A DNA stretch of 64,000 bases, from assembly GCF_016757755.1 (NCBI RefSeq), contig NZ_CP068437.1, positions 992,001 to 1,056,000 on the forward strand. Direction: 5' to 3'. The notes under the pieces were generated by a model, which searched no databases, was not told the DNA's origin, and was given only the letters and a program-made list of their open reading frames with translations. The number at the start of each line of letters is the position of its first letter. Position 1 is the stretch's first letter. The position numbers and the translations under genes are program-made. Of the stretch, positions 51,624 through 59,819 are shown in pieces. Source of the stretch: Shewanella sp. KX20019. GTDB lineage: Bacteria > Pseudomonadota > Gammaproteobacteria > Enterobacterales > Shewanellaceae.

Positions 51624-52166
51624 CTAACAGCTAGAACAGCTTTTATTTCTCGCTTGAAAGTCTATAACGTTGCCATATTTATCGATGGAAAATTCGCAAC
51701 ATTCGTCAAATAAACTGTGGAGCTGTGTTCGGCTCTTTTGTACTCTCGACTTGAGCGTAGAGTACTTGATGTCATGGATTGCAGCGTACTCTTTTTGAGA
51801 CATGCCATCGATTTCTATGGCGGTTAGCATGGCTGCATCATCTTCAGGTAAACGGCTAATAAAGGGGACGATGCAGGAGGAAAGCTGCTGTTGGACCTCC
51901 TCTTCAGGCTTGTTATACCAAAGGTCATTCTCGGTTAAATCCCTACCCTTAGCGCGTTGACGGTAGAAATCAATGATGCTGTTATTGGCAATTTGAAACA
52001 ACCACGATTTTATTTTTTTACTGTCGTGAACGCTGCTCAAGCTATTGTAGGTCTTGATTAAAACCTCTTGTAGCAGGTCGTCAACGTCATCGGGGTTCGA
52101 CACGTTACGGTGTAAAAAGGCCTTCAGGCTCGCTTGATATTCAGACCATATTTTTTCTACATCCAT
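51624..52166 (-). CDS. sigZ: SigZ-like ECF RNA polymerase sigma factor
   Basis: This 180-residue sigma factor has region 2 (about 10-75: HRNVSNPDDVDDLLQEVLIKTYNSL...IKSWLFQIANNSIIDFYRQ) and region 4 (about 105-155: FISRLPEDDAAMLTAIEIDGMSQKEYAAIHDIKYSTLKSRVQKSRTQL). The C-terminal tail has two cysteines (DECCEF) and a SCSSC end, as in SigZ-type sigma factors. No anti-sigma gene lies next to it, so control may come from the cysteine tail. ATG 52166 is used; the frame goes three codons further to a TTG. Confidence 0.87.
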   Translation of the reverse strand: MDVEKIWSEYQASLKAFLHRNVSNPDDVDDLLQEVLIKTYNSLSSVHDSKKIKSWLFQIANNSIIDFYRQRAKGRDLTENDLWYNKPEEEVQQQLSSCIVPFISRLPEDDAAMLTAIEIDGMSQKEYAAIHDIKYSTLKSRVQKSRTQLHSLFDECCEFSIDKYGNVIDFQARNKSCSSC

Positions 52167-52354
52167 CGCTTTCAACTCTTACCTTTGTTTACGGACTTAA
52201 TCAATAATAGCACTGTGTTATTTAGACTTATGCTTAAGCATAAATTTGATTAACGATGAGTAAGACGAATAGGGGCCAAAAAAGACGAAATTTATCTTAG
52301 TAATTTTATACAGAGGGCTGGAGGAGGCTTTAGAGAGTGCAACTAAATACGCAA

Positions 52355-52384
52355 AATATAAAAAGCGGACCATGTCCGCTTCTT
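52355..52384 (-). terminator. Terminator of puuB
   Basis: On the minus strand AAGCGGAC-ATG-GTCCGCTT is followed by TTTATA. Confidence 0.82.
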
Positions 52385-52403
52385 ATAGCAAAACTTATAA
52401 TGG

Positions 52404-53711
52404 TTAAAAGATGTCTCTAAATCGATGGTAAAGCATCCCCATGGCGAGTAGTGGCGAGCGAAGGTACGGTCCACCGGGGAATGTCATATGTGGGATTTGG
52501 GCAAAAATATCAAAACGCTCTGCTTGGGTGCTGATGGCTTCGGCAATTAGTTTGGCTGCCATATGGGTTGCATTAACCCCGTGTCCAGCATAAGCCTGGG
52601 CATAGAAGACATTCTTCGCATCTGGCAAACGGCCGATTTGCGGTAGACGATTGGCACCAATGCCTATCATGCCGCCCCATTCGTAATCGATGCGCACCCC
52701 CTTTAGCTGCGGGAATACCTTTTCAAGGTTAGGTCTGAGCGCCGCTTCAATATCTTTAGGATCTTTACCTGAATATGTACACAAACCTCCAAACAGTAAA
52801 CGGTTATCTTCCGATAAGTGGTAGTAGTCAAGATCGACTCTGAGATCGGCAAATGCCATATTCTTTGGAATAATGCTGTCACACTGCTCTTGGGTGAGTG
52901 GCTCGGTAGCAAGAATATAAGTGCCTGCAGGTAGCACTTTTCCGCCGATATCACTTTCAAGCTTGTGACCAAGATAGGCGTTGCCAGCAAGGACTAGATA
53001 TCGGCAGTTTACTTCGCCATGAGCGGTGATCACTTTGGGTTTATCACCCTTAACTATTTTTTCTGCGGCGCTATATTCATACATTTTCACCCCTAAGCTG
53101 CGGGCGACTTTGGCTTCGCCCAAGGCTAAGTTAAGCGGGTGTAGGTGACCACTTGCCATGTCGACCAACGCGCCTTGATAAAAGTCGGAACCGACGACTT
53201 CGCCAACTTGAGATCTGTCGAGCAGGGTCATATTGTGGCCATAGCCAATCTTATTGAGGTGCTCTAAATCCTCTTCAAGCTCTTGCATATGCTTTGGCCT
53301 TATTGCCAAGTCGCAATAGCCCATCTGTAGGTTGCAGTCGATGTTATGCTCTTTTACCCGCTGCCTAACGATATCAACGGCTTCAAATCCCATCTGCTCG
53401 ATGGCATTAACGCCTTCGCGGCCAATAATATTTTCAAACTGTTCTATATTATGACCAATTCCTCTAATGAGTTCCCCGCCGTTACGCCCTGAAGCGCCCC
53501 AGCCGATCCTTTTAGCTTCTAACAAGGCAACCGAGAAGCCTTTTTGAGCCAATTCTATTGCGGTATTGAGGCCACTAAAGCCGCCACCCACCACACATAC
53601 GTCCACATCTAACACCTCCTCTAATCGAGGTGATTGGTGTAACTCTTTTGCTGTTGCAAAGTAGTATGAAGCTGGATATTGCTCGCTGTGCACCGGGCTT
53701 TTAGTTGACAT
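52404..53711 (-). CDS. puuB: Gamma-glutamylputrescine oxidoreductase PuuB
   Basis: This 435-residue FAD-dependent amine oxidase (DAO family) oxidises gamma-glutamylputrescine to gamma-glutamyl-aminobutyraldehyde, releasing ammonia and peroxide. The dinucleotide-binding motif is VDVCVVGGGFSGLNTA (about 36-51), followed by GRNGGELIRGIG, which is typical of PuuB. The FAD-binding C-terminal part is AQAYAGHGVNATHMAAKLIAEAI. ATG 53711 is the normal start. It is divergent from puuR; an operator-like site is in the gap. A second, similar oxidoreductase begins at 62830. Confidence 0.93.
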   Translation of the reverse strand: MSTKSPVHSEQYPASYYFATAKELHQSPRLEEVLDVDVCVVGGGFSGLNTAIELAQKGFSVALLEAKRIGWGASGRNGGELIRGIGHNIEQFENIIGREGVNAIEQMGFEAVDIVRQRVKEHNIDCNLQMGYCDLAIRPKHMQELEEDLEHLNKIGYGHNMTLLDRSQVGEVVGSDFYQGALVDMASGHLHPLNLALGEAKVARSLGVKMYEYSAAEKIVKGDKPKVITAHGEVNCRYLVLAGNAYLGHKLESDIGGKVLPAGTYILATEPLTQEQCDSIIPKNMAFADLRVDLDYYHLSEDNRLLFGGLCTYSGKDPKDIEAALRPNLEKVFPQLKGVRIDYEWGGMIGIGANRLPQIGRLPDAKNVFYAQAYAGHGVNATHMAAKLIAEAISTQAERFDIFAQIPHMTFPGGPYLRSPLLAMGMLYHRFRDIF

Positions 53712-53792
53712 CTTTACTCCAAATTGGTGTTTTTATTGTAAATTGGACTTGTGACCGTATACTCAAGATGATTATGGATAAATTATTTACAG

Positions 53793-53807
53793 ATGTTCGT
53801 TATTTTT
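53793..53807 (-). promoter_or_regulatory. Candidate PuuR operator in the puuB/puuR gap
   Basis: On the minus strand the sequence reads AAAAATAACGAACAT, which matches the sites near puuC and puuD (AAWAAYGAACAT). It lies 82 bases from the puuB start, suitable for control of puuB and puuR. Confidence 0.55.
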
Positions 53808-53959
53808 AACACGCTTTCCTGTAGAATACAAACTCGCACGACTGTATGAACAATGTTTGCTTTAATTTGCCAGTGTTGTTTTGGAGCCGAATCGGTGCGT
53901 TTTATTGTTCTGCATGTTGTTGGAGGCATAGAACGACAACTTCAATGAGGGGAAAGAGT

Positions 53960-54508
53960 TTGGATATTGGAGCAAACCTTAAAACGATTAGAAAATTAAA
54001 GGGCTTATCGCAGCGTGAGCTTGCTAAGCGTGCTGGCGTGACAAACAGTACCATCTCAATGATTGAGAAAAATAGTGTCAGCCCGTCTGTCAGCTCATTG
54101 AAAAAGGTCCTATCAGGCTTACCATTGTCATTGGTGGAATTTTTTTCAATAGAAGATGAGACTGTAAGTGAGCAAAAGGTGGTTTATCGTAGCGATGAAC
54201 TGCTGGACATCGGCGATGGTGTTTTAGACTTTAAATTGATTGGACGAGATTTTCCTAACCGCGCAATGTCTGTCATGAGCGAGACCTATCCACCTGGTGC
54301 TGACACCGGTATAGAGATGCTCAAACATGAAGGTGAAGAAGCGGCCATGGTGATTGAGGGCAAGCTTGAATTGACTGTCGGCGAAGAGGTATTCGAGCTT
54401 TGCGAAGGTGACAGCTATTATTTTAACAGCGAGTTACCGCATCGTTTTCGCAATCCTTTTGACGCACCTTGCCGCATTGTGAGTGCTACGACTCCAGCAA
54501 ACTTCTAA
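53960..54508 (+). CDS. puuR: Putrescine-responsive repressor PuuR
   Basis: This HTH-cupin regulator represses putrescine-use genes until putrescine is present. The 182 residues match E. coli PuuR in length. The XRE-type HTH (about 1-55: LKTIRKLKGLSQRELAKRAGVTNSTISMIEKNSVSPSVSSLKK) is followed by a cupin (about 85-180: HEGEEAAMVIEGKLELTVGEE...CEGDSYYFNSELPHRFRNP). I choose TTG 53960, with AGGGG seven bases upstream; an ATG at 53945 lacks a ribosome binding site. The frame reaches further to 53846 without support. Confidence 0.88.
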   Translation: MDIGANLKTIRKLKGLSQRELAKRAGVTNSTISMIEKNSVSPSVSSLKKVLSGLPLSLVEFFSIEDETVSEQKVVYRSDELLDIGDGVLDFKLIGRDFPNRAMSVMSETYPPGADTGIEMLKHEGEEAAMVIEGKLELTVGEEVFELCEGDSYYFNSELPHRFRNPFDAPCRIVSATTPANF

Positions 54509-54526
54509 TACTTCGTTCTATGTGAT

Positions 54527-54573
54527 ACAGCCTTAGTCGCCAGATAAGTTATCTAGTGACTAAGGCTTTTTTG
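54527..54573 (+). terminator. Rho-independent terminator of puuR
   Basis: AGCCTTAGTC pairs with GACTAAGGCT, with an inner AGATAA/TTATCT stem, and is followed by a run of Ts. Confidence 0.88.
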
Positions 54574-54863
54574 TGGCCACTCTCCTCAGTTCGCGTACTT
54601 CTCGTCGTCAAGCTTGATTGTCTTGCTACCATTTGTGTAAATAATATAAAGCATTGATTCGACTTTAGTGTGAGCTCTGTCAACAACATCAAACATGCCT
54701 AAAGTGCTCAAGTAATGTTGCAATAACTTATTGATGAGTACTGTAAATATCGACAAGTAACCATAAGTCATTGTTTCTAATTGGCTTGGCTTTTTGTTTT
54801 TTGATTATTTACAATCCTTTCAGTTAACCTCTTGCCTAGTTTCAAAATTAAGTGTAGTGTGTG

Positions 54864-54876
54864 AAAAAACGAACAT
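54864..54876 (+). promoter_or_regulatory. Candidate PuuR operator 1 upstream of puuD
   Basis: AAAAAACGAACAT shares the YGAACAT core with the sites near puuB and puuC. Confidence 0.5.
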
Positions 54877-54888
54877 TCGGGTAGTATC

Positions 54889-54900
54889 TGTTCATTATTA
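54889..54900 (-). promoter_or_regulatory. Candidate PuuR operator 2 upstream of puuD
   Basis: On the minus strand TAATAATGAACA matches the last ten bases of the E. coli consensus (ATAATGAACA). It faces the first site, making an inverted pair 12 bases apart. Confidence 0.55.
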
Positions 54901-54978
54901 GATATTTCGTAAATCAAGATAAAAACTATTATAAAAACCATTGAAAAAACTCTTAATACGAAGGATTGAAGGTGTTAT

Positions 54979-55740
54979 ATGTCGGAAGTTGGGCTCGCAG
55001 TAGTCGGTGTGACGGCATGCAATCAACAGTTGGGATTGCATCCATTTAACATAGTTGGTGAAAAATACTTATTAGCCATTGCTGATGCCACTCAATCATG
55101 GCCATTGATTATTCCTGCACTAGGGCATTGCCCTGCAGAAATCGTGTTATCGCGATTAGATGGCATTCTATTTACTGGTTCCCCCTCTAATATTGAACCT
55201 CATCATTTCGATGGTCCTGCAAGTGAAGCGGGAAGCCATCATGATCCCAAACGGGATGCTACCACTCTGCCGTTAATTCATGCGGCAATTCAAGCAGGGG
55301 TTCCGGTGCTAGGTATATGTCGTGGTTTTCAAGAGATGAATGTCGCATTTGGTGGCAGCTTGCATCAAAAACTGCATGAAGTTGGTGGTTTTATTGAACA
55401 TCGCGAAGATAAAACTGCGCCTGTAGAGGAGCAATACGGTATCTCCCATGAGGTCAAGATAGAACCTGGGGGATTGCTTCACGATGCATGGGGCCGCAGC
55501 TCCGCAGAGGTGAACTCTGTGCACACTCAAGGTGTTGATCGCCTGGGTGTTGGGTTGTGGCCAGAAGCATATGCAGAGGATGGATTAATAGAAGCGTTTT
55601 CAGTTAAAGGCGCGAAAAATTTTGCATTAGGCGTTCAATGGCATCCGGAGTGGAAAGCGTTAGATAGTGCTTTTTATACCGCAATATTTAAAGCCTTTAG
55701 TCAGGCATGTCAGCGCCGTGCAGTCAGCAGAGTAAAATAA
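54979..55740 (+). CDS. puuD: Gamma-glutamyl-GABA hydrolase PuuD
   Basis: PuuD cleaves gamma-glutamyl-GABA into GABA and glutamate. The 253-residue class-I glutamine amidotransferase-like hydrolase (C26) has the nucleophile Cys114 in VLGICRGFQEMN, the same number as in E. coli PuuD. The triad His and Glu fall in VQWHPEW near residue 225. It lies first in the puuDA unit; puuA begins two bases after its stop. AAGGTGTTAT precedes ATG 54979. Confidence 0.93.
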   Translation: MSEVGLAVVGVTACNQQLGLHPFNIVGEKYLLAIADATQSWPLIIPALGHCPAEIVLSRLDGILFTGSPSNIEPHHFDGPASEAGSHHDPKRDATTLPLIHAAIQAGVPVLGICRGFQEMNVAFGGSLHQKLHEVGGFIEHREDKTAPVEEQYGISHEVKIEPGGLLHDAWGRSSAEVNSVHTQGVDRLGVGLWPEAYAEDGLIEAFSVKGAKNFALGVQWHPEWKALDSAFYTAIFKAFSQACQRRAVSRVK

Positions 55741-55742
55741 TA

Positions 55743-57092
55743 ATGAAAAAATTAATTAGCTATTTAAAAGACGAAAAAATCACTGAAGTAGAATGTGTTG
55801 TAGGTGATATGACCGGTATTGCCAGAGGCAAGATTGCGCCTGTCGGCAAGTTTATTGATGAAAAGGGTATGCGATTGCCTGAGAGCGTACTTTTGCAGAC
55901 TGTGACCGGTGATTATGTTGAAGATACGGCGTATGACGCTTTATTGGATGCTGCCGATATCGATTTTGTTTGTGTCCCTGACGAAAATGCGGTGTTCAAA
56001 CTGCCCTGGACTATCGAAGCCACTGCACAGGTTATTCATGATACGTACGACAAAATGGGTAATCCTATTGAACTGTCTCCACGTAACCTGCTGAAAAAAG
56101 TGCTTAAGCTATATGAAGATAAGGGCTGGAAGCCGGTTGTAGCACCTGAGATGGAGTTCTATCTTACCCGAATTAATGAAGATCCAGATCAAGCTCTGAT
56201 CCCACCTATTGGTCGTTCTGGTCGCCAAGAATCTGGACGCCAGTCTTTCTCAATTGATGCCGCGAATGAGTATGACCCACTATTTGAAGATATGTATGAC
56301 TGGTGCGAGATCCAAGGGTTAGATATCGACACCTTGATCCACGAGGAGGGCACCGCTCAAATGGAGATTAACTTCTCTCATGGTGATGCGCTGTCTCTAG
56401 CTGATCAAGTATTTGTCTTTAAGCGTACCTTGCGCGAAGCCGCACTGAAGCACAAGGTCTGCGCCACCTTTATGGCAAAACCGATCACTAACGAGCCTGG
56501 TAGCGCGATGCATCTGCATCAGAGCATAGTTGATATTAAATCAGGCAAGAACATCTTCACTAATGAAGATGGCACTAAAGGGCCGCTTTTCTATAGCTAT
56601 ATAGGTGGACTGCAAAAGTTTATCCCTGAGCTACTGCCGCTATTTGCACCTAATGTGAACTCATTCCGCCGTTTTCTACCGGGGACTTCTGCACCAGTTA
56701 ACTTGGAATGGGGCGAGGAGAATCGTACTTGTGGTCTGCGTATTCCAGAATCTTCACCGCAAAATTTACGTGTTGAAAACCGGATCGCCGGTGCTGATGC
56801 CAACAGTTATTTGTCGATAGCAGCCAGTCTGTTATGTGGCTATATGGGCATGGTTGAAGACGTTAAACCTTTGACTCCCGTTCAAGGACGAGCCAATGAA
56901 ACCCGTAGTGGAATTTCGTTGCCGTTAACGCTTGAAGAAGCCTTGGCTGTGATGGCTGAAAGTTCCGCTTGTCGTGAGTATTTAGGTGAAACCTTTACCA
57001 ATGGTTATATCGCGGTGAAGCAAGCTGATTTAGAAAACTATCGGCAAGTGATTAGTTCTTGGGAGCGTAAATTCCTACTACTTACAGTCTAG
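55743..57092 (+). CDS. puuA: Glutamate-putrescine ligase PuuA
   Basis: This 449-residue glutamine-synthetase-family enzyme makes gamma-glutamylputrescine from putrescine and glutamate using ATP. The N-terminus VVGDMTGIARGKIAP and the motifs APEMEFYL (about 141-148), EEGTAQMEINFSH, GSAMHLHQSI, then RIPESSPQNLRVENRIAGADAN are those of the PuuA/GlnA-like group. I choose ATG 55743 over the upstream in-frame codon at 55707, because it gives the usual MKKLISYLKD start and avoids overlapping puuD. The gap after puuD is two bases, so translation may be coupled. Confidence 0.93.
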   Translation: MKKLISYLKDEKITEVECVVGDMTGIARGKIAPVGKFIDEKGMRLPESVLLQTVTGDYVEDTAYDALLDAADIDFVCVPDENAVFKLPWTIEATAQVIHDTYDKMGNPIELSPRNLLKKVLKLYEDKGWKPVVAPEMEFYLTRINEDPDQALIPPIGRSGRQESGRQSFSIDAANEYDPLFEDMYDWCEIQGLDIDTLIHEEGTAQMEINFSHGDALSLADQVFVFKRTLREAALKHKVCATFMAKPITNEPGSAMHLHQSIVDIKSGKNIFTNEDGTKGPLFYSYIGGLQKFIPELLPLFAPNVNSFRRFLPGTSAPVNLEWGEENRTCGLRIPESSPQNLRVENRIAGADANSYLSIAASLLCGYMGMVEDVKPLTPVQGRANETRSGISLPLTLEEALAVMAESSACREYLGETFTNGYIAVKQADLENYRQVISSWERKFLLLTV

Positions 57093-57102
57093 ATTGATTG
57101 TT

Positions 57103-57135
57103 ACCTGTTGTTGATTTTGGGGATTGGCAACAGGT
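57103..57135 (+). terminator. Weak hairpin after puuA
   Basis: ACCTGTTG and CAACAGGT pair around a 17-base loop, 10 bases after the puuA stop, without a good T tract. It may be a weak terminator or merely an mRNA-end hairpin. Confidence 0.4.
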
Positions 57136-57335
57136 TACCTTTGAAGTGTTCTACATCGAAGGACTAAATGGATTCATATAGGTAACGTTTATTGTTATTT
57201 ATTTGAAAACAGTAATGCAGTACCACACTGCTGATGCGGTTTTGAAGATGTAGCATTGGTTAATAAAGAATGACAAATTTTGTGACCAACAGATAGATAT
57301 CCTTCTATTTGACACTCGCTACAATGGAGAAGTAA

Positions 57336-58436
57336 ATGAGCGCTTTAAAAATGCTGAAAACAACTTCGATAATACTCAGTTTGAGTCTTGCTTCAAATAT
57401 CGCACAGTCAGAAGAGATCTTGAAAGTTTATAATTGGAACGATTATATCGCCAAGGATACTTTGCAGAACTTTTATGAAGAGACTGGTATTCGCGTTATT
57501 TATGACGTCTTTGACAATATGGAAGTGGTAGAAGCTAAGTTACTTTCAGGGCATTCTGGATACGATATTATTGTGCCATCTAATGATTTTTTGACTAAGC
57601 ATATTAAAATAAATGCTTTTATGCCATTAGATAAAACTCAATTGCCAAATATTAAAAATTTAAATCCAGCGTTAATGAAACAGCTTGAGAAAGCCGATCC
57701 CGGTAATAAGTATGCAGTGCCATATTTATGGGGCACGACAGGGATGGGTTATAACATTGATAAGGTCAAGAAAGTGTTAGGTGAAGAACCTCCTTTTGAC
57801 TCACTGGAACTGATGTTTAATCCAAAATATGCTGAAAAAATATCTAGCTGTGGTTTTTCAATGATGGATTCGGCAGACGAAATGATGTCGCAAGCTTTGA
57901 CTTATTTAAAGCTTGATCCAAATAGTCAGAATCCAGCTGATTATACCGCAGCTGCAGAGGCTATTGCTAAGGTTCGCCCTTATATTACTTACTTCCACTC
58001 GTCTCGTTATATTTCCGACCTTGCTAATGGAGACACTTGTGTAGCATTTGGTTTCTCTGGTGATGTGTTTCAAGCAGCGGCTAGAGCGGAAGAAGCTGGT
58101 AATGGCCAAAATATTGGATACTCAATTGCTAAAGAGGGGGCCAACCTTTGGTTTGATATGTTAGCAATTCCATCAGATGCTAAAAATGTAGCGAATGCTC
58201 ATAAATTTATTAATTATCTGATGCGCCCAGAGGTTATTGCTGAAATCACTAATTATGTGGCTTACGCGAACCCTAATGATAAAGCACAGACGATGGTTGA
58301 TGCCGTCATTATGAATAACCCTGGGATTTATCCGAGCCAAGAAGTAATCGATAATTTATATATACGTAAAACACGTCCAATGAAGGTTCAGCGCAAAATG
58401 ACTAGAGCTTGGACTAAAGCTAAGTCAGGGATCTGA
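57336..58436 (+). CDS. potF: Polyamine ABC transporter periplasmic binding protein (PotF-like, paralogue 1)
   Basis: This 366-residue periplasmic binding protein of the PotD/PotF group has a signal peptide (about 1-25, ending AQSEE). The fold starts ILKVYNWNDYIAKDTL, then YDVFDNMEVVEAKLLSGHSGYDIIVPSNDFL, and the ligand-pocket residues include W28 in YNWNDY and PYLWGTTGMGYN. The C-terminal segment is YPSQEVIDNLYIRKTR. It binds putrescine or spermidine and delivers it to PotHI. GGAGAAGTAA precedes ATG 57336. A terminator lies between it and a close paralogue. Confidence 0.9.
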   Translation: MSALKMLKTTSIILSLSLASNIAQSEEILKVYNWNDYIAKDTLQNFYEETGIRVIYDVFDNMEVVEAKLLSGHSGYDIIVPSNDFLTKHIKINAFMPLDKTQLPNIKNLNPALMKQLEKADPGNKYAVPYLWGTTGMGYNIDKVKKVLGEEPPFDSLELMFNPKYAEKISSCGFSMMDSADEMMSQALTYLKLDPNSQNPADYTAAAEAIAKVRPYITYFHSSRYISDLANGDTCVAFGFSGDVFQAAARAEEAGNGQNIGYSIAKEGANLWFDMLAIPSDAKNVANAHKFINYLMRPEVIAEITNYVAYANPNDKAQTMVDAVIMNNPGIYPSQEVIDNLYIRKTRPMKVQRKMTRAWTKAKSGI

Positions 58437-58443
58437 TTGAAAT

Positions 58444-58480
58444 AAACTGCATAGGCTATTTAAAGCCTATGTAGTTTTTA
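58444..58480 (+). terminator. Terminator between the two PotF-like genes
   Basis: AACTGCATAGGCT and AGCCTATGTAGTT pair (one mismatch) and are followed by TTTTAC. It partly insulates paralogue 2, which has its own leader. Confidence 0.78.
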
Positions 58481-58609
58481 CTTTCAGAACATTACCGATG
58501 CAGTTTATAGAAGTAGTATTGGTTAATAATAAAAACTACAGCCGATATAACGGCAATACCAAACGAACAGCAGAAGCTTAACTTATGCTGTTACGCTAAA
58601 GGAGAACAT

Positions 58610-59710
58610 ATGAAACTTTTTAAGAAAGTAACCACTCTAGCCCTCGTCACTGCAAGTGTTTTGGCCAGCAGTACCATTTATGCAGAGGAGGTCGTTCGCG
58701 TTTATAATTGGTCAGATTATATTGCCGAAGATACGTTAGAGAATTTCCATAAAGAAACTGGCATTCGAGTCGTCTACGATGTGTTTGACAGTAATGAAGT
58801 GGTTGAAGCAAAGTTGCTATCAGGGCGCTCGGGTTACGATATCGTTGTGCCATCAAATAGTTTTTTAGCTAAGCAGATTAAAGCTGGCGCATTTCAAAAG
58901 CTTGATTCGAACCAACTCACTAATCATAAAAATTTAAGCCCGGAGTTAATGACCCAGCTTGAGTCTGCCGACCCCGGCAATCAATACTCTGTACCTTATC
59001 TTTGGGGCACCAACGGCATCGGCTACAATGCCGATAAAGTGAAGGCGGCGTTAGGTGAAGATGCACCGGTTGATTCATTAGAGCTTATCTTTAATCCCAA
59101 GTACGCTGAGAAGTTGTCGAAGTGTGGTATCTCTCTATTAGATAGCGCAGATGAGATGATCCCTATGGCGCTTATCTATTTAGGACTCGACCCGAACAGC
59201 ACTAAAGCGGATGATTTTAAGAAGGCCGGTGAAGTTTTAGGTAAAGTGCGTCCCTATATTACGTACTTCCACTCTTCACGCTATATCACTGACTTAGCGA
59301 ATGGTGACATCTGTGTCGCGTTTGGTTATTCAGGCGATATTTTCCAAGCGGCAGCACGCGCCGAAGAAGCGGAAAATGGCCATGTTATTGAGTACTCAAT
59401 TCCGCAAGAGGGCTCAAACTTATGGTTTGATATGTTAGCCATTCCTTCGGATGCCGCTAACGTGAAAAATGCCCACACCTTTATTAACTACCTGCTTCGT
59501 CCAGAAGTGATTGCGCCTATTAGTAACTACGTTGCTTATGCTAATCCTAACGTTCCTGCATTGCCGTTGGTTGATGAAGAGGTGCGTACTAATACCTCTA
59601 TCTACCCAACAAAAGAGGTGTTAGATCGCCTTTATGTCGGTGATGTTCGTCCAATGAAATCACAACGTGCATTGACACGTGTGTGGACAAAAGTGAAATC
59701 GGGTTATTAG
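58610..59710 (+). CDS. potF: Polyamine ABC transporter periplasmic binding protein (PotF-like, paralogue 2)
   Basis: This 366-residue protein is of exactly the same length as paralogue 1 and clearly similar throughout (VRVYNWSDYIAEDTLENF, YDVFDSNEVVEAKLLSGRSGYDI, SVPYLWGTNGIGYN, RYITDLANGD). Its signal peptide ends IYAEE. The two genes also share upstream sequence (GATGCRGTTT and ATTGGTTAATAA), showing a tandem duplication. Differences around the pocket may shift affinity between putrescine and other amines. AAAGGAGAACAT precedes the ATG. A hairpin terminator separates it from potG, perhaps giving more binding protein than permease. Confidence 0.92.
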   Translation: MKLFKKVTTLALVTASVLASSTIYAEEVVRVYNWSDYIAEDTLENFHKETGIRVVYDVFDSNEVVEAKLLSGRSGYDIVVPSNSFLAKQIKAGAFQKLDSNQLTNHKNLSPELMTQLESADPGNQYSVPYLWGTNGIGYNADKVKAALGEDAPVDSLELIFNPKYAEKLSKCGISLLDSADEMIPMALIYLGLDPNSTKADDFKKAGEVLGKVRPYITYFHSSRYITDLANGDICVAFGYSGDIFQAAARAEEAENGHVIEYSIPQEGSNLWFDMLAIPSDAANVKNAHTFINYLLRPEVIAPISNYVAYANPNVPALPLVDEEVRTNTSIYPTKEVLDRLYVGDVRPMKSQRALTRVWTKVKSGY

Positions 59711-59718
59711 TCAAAATT

Positions 59719-59745
59719 TGGGCAAGGTATTTACCTTGCCTTTTT
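59719..59745 (+). terminator. Hairpin terminator/attenuator between potF and potG
   Basis: GGCAAGGTA-TT-TACCTTGCC is followed by TTTTT, 10 bases after the binding-protein stop. It probably reduces potGHI transcription relative to potF. Confidence 0.88.
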
Positions 59746-59819
59746 GATCAACAGCAAAAATAGACACAATTTTAAAAGATAAGCCTTGGACCTTAAGGCT
59801 TATCTGTTGGAGAAGTAAT

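Larger units (their letters stand above)
54509..54978. other. Intergenic region upstream of puuD
   Basis: It contains the puuR terminator (54527-54573) and two operator-like sites (54864-54876 and 54889-54900). A 61-residue minus-strand frame in 54586-54771 has no support. GAAGG at 54968-54972 and AAGGTGTTAT before the ATG give the ribosome binding site of puuD. Confidence 0.5.

Noticed and set aside
54586..54771. Minus-strand frame of 61 codons upstream of puuD
   Set aside because: It has no ribosome binding site or family resemblance, and is AT-rich intergenic sequence.
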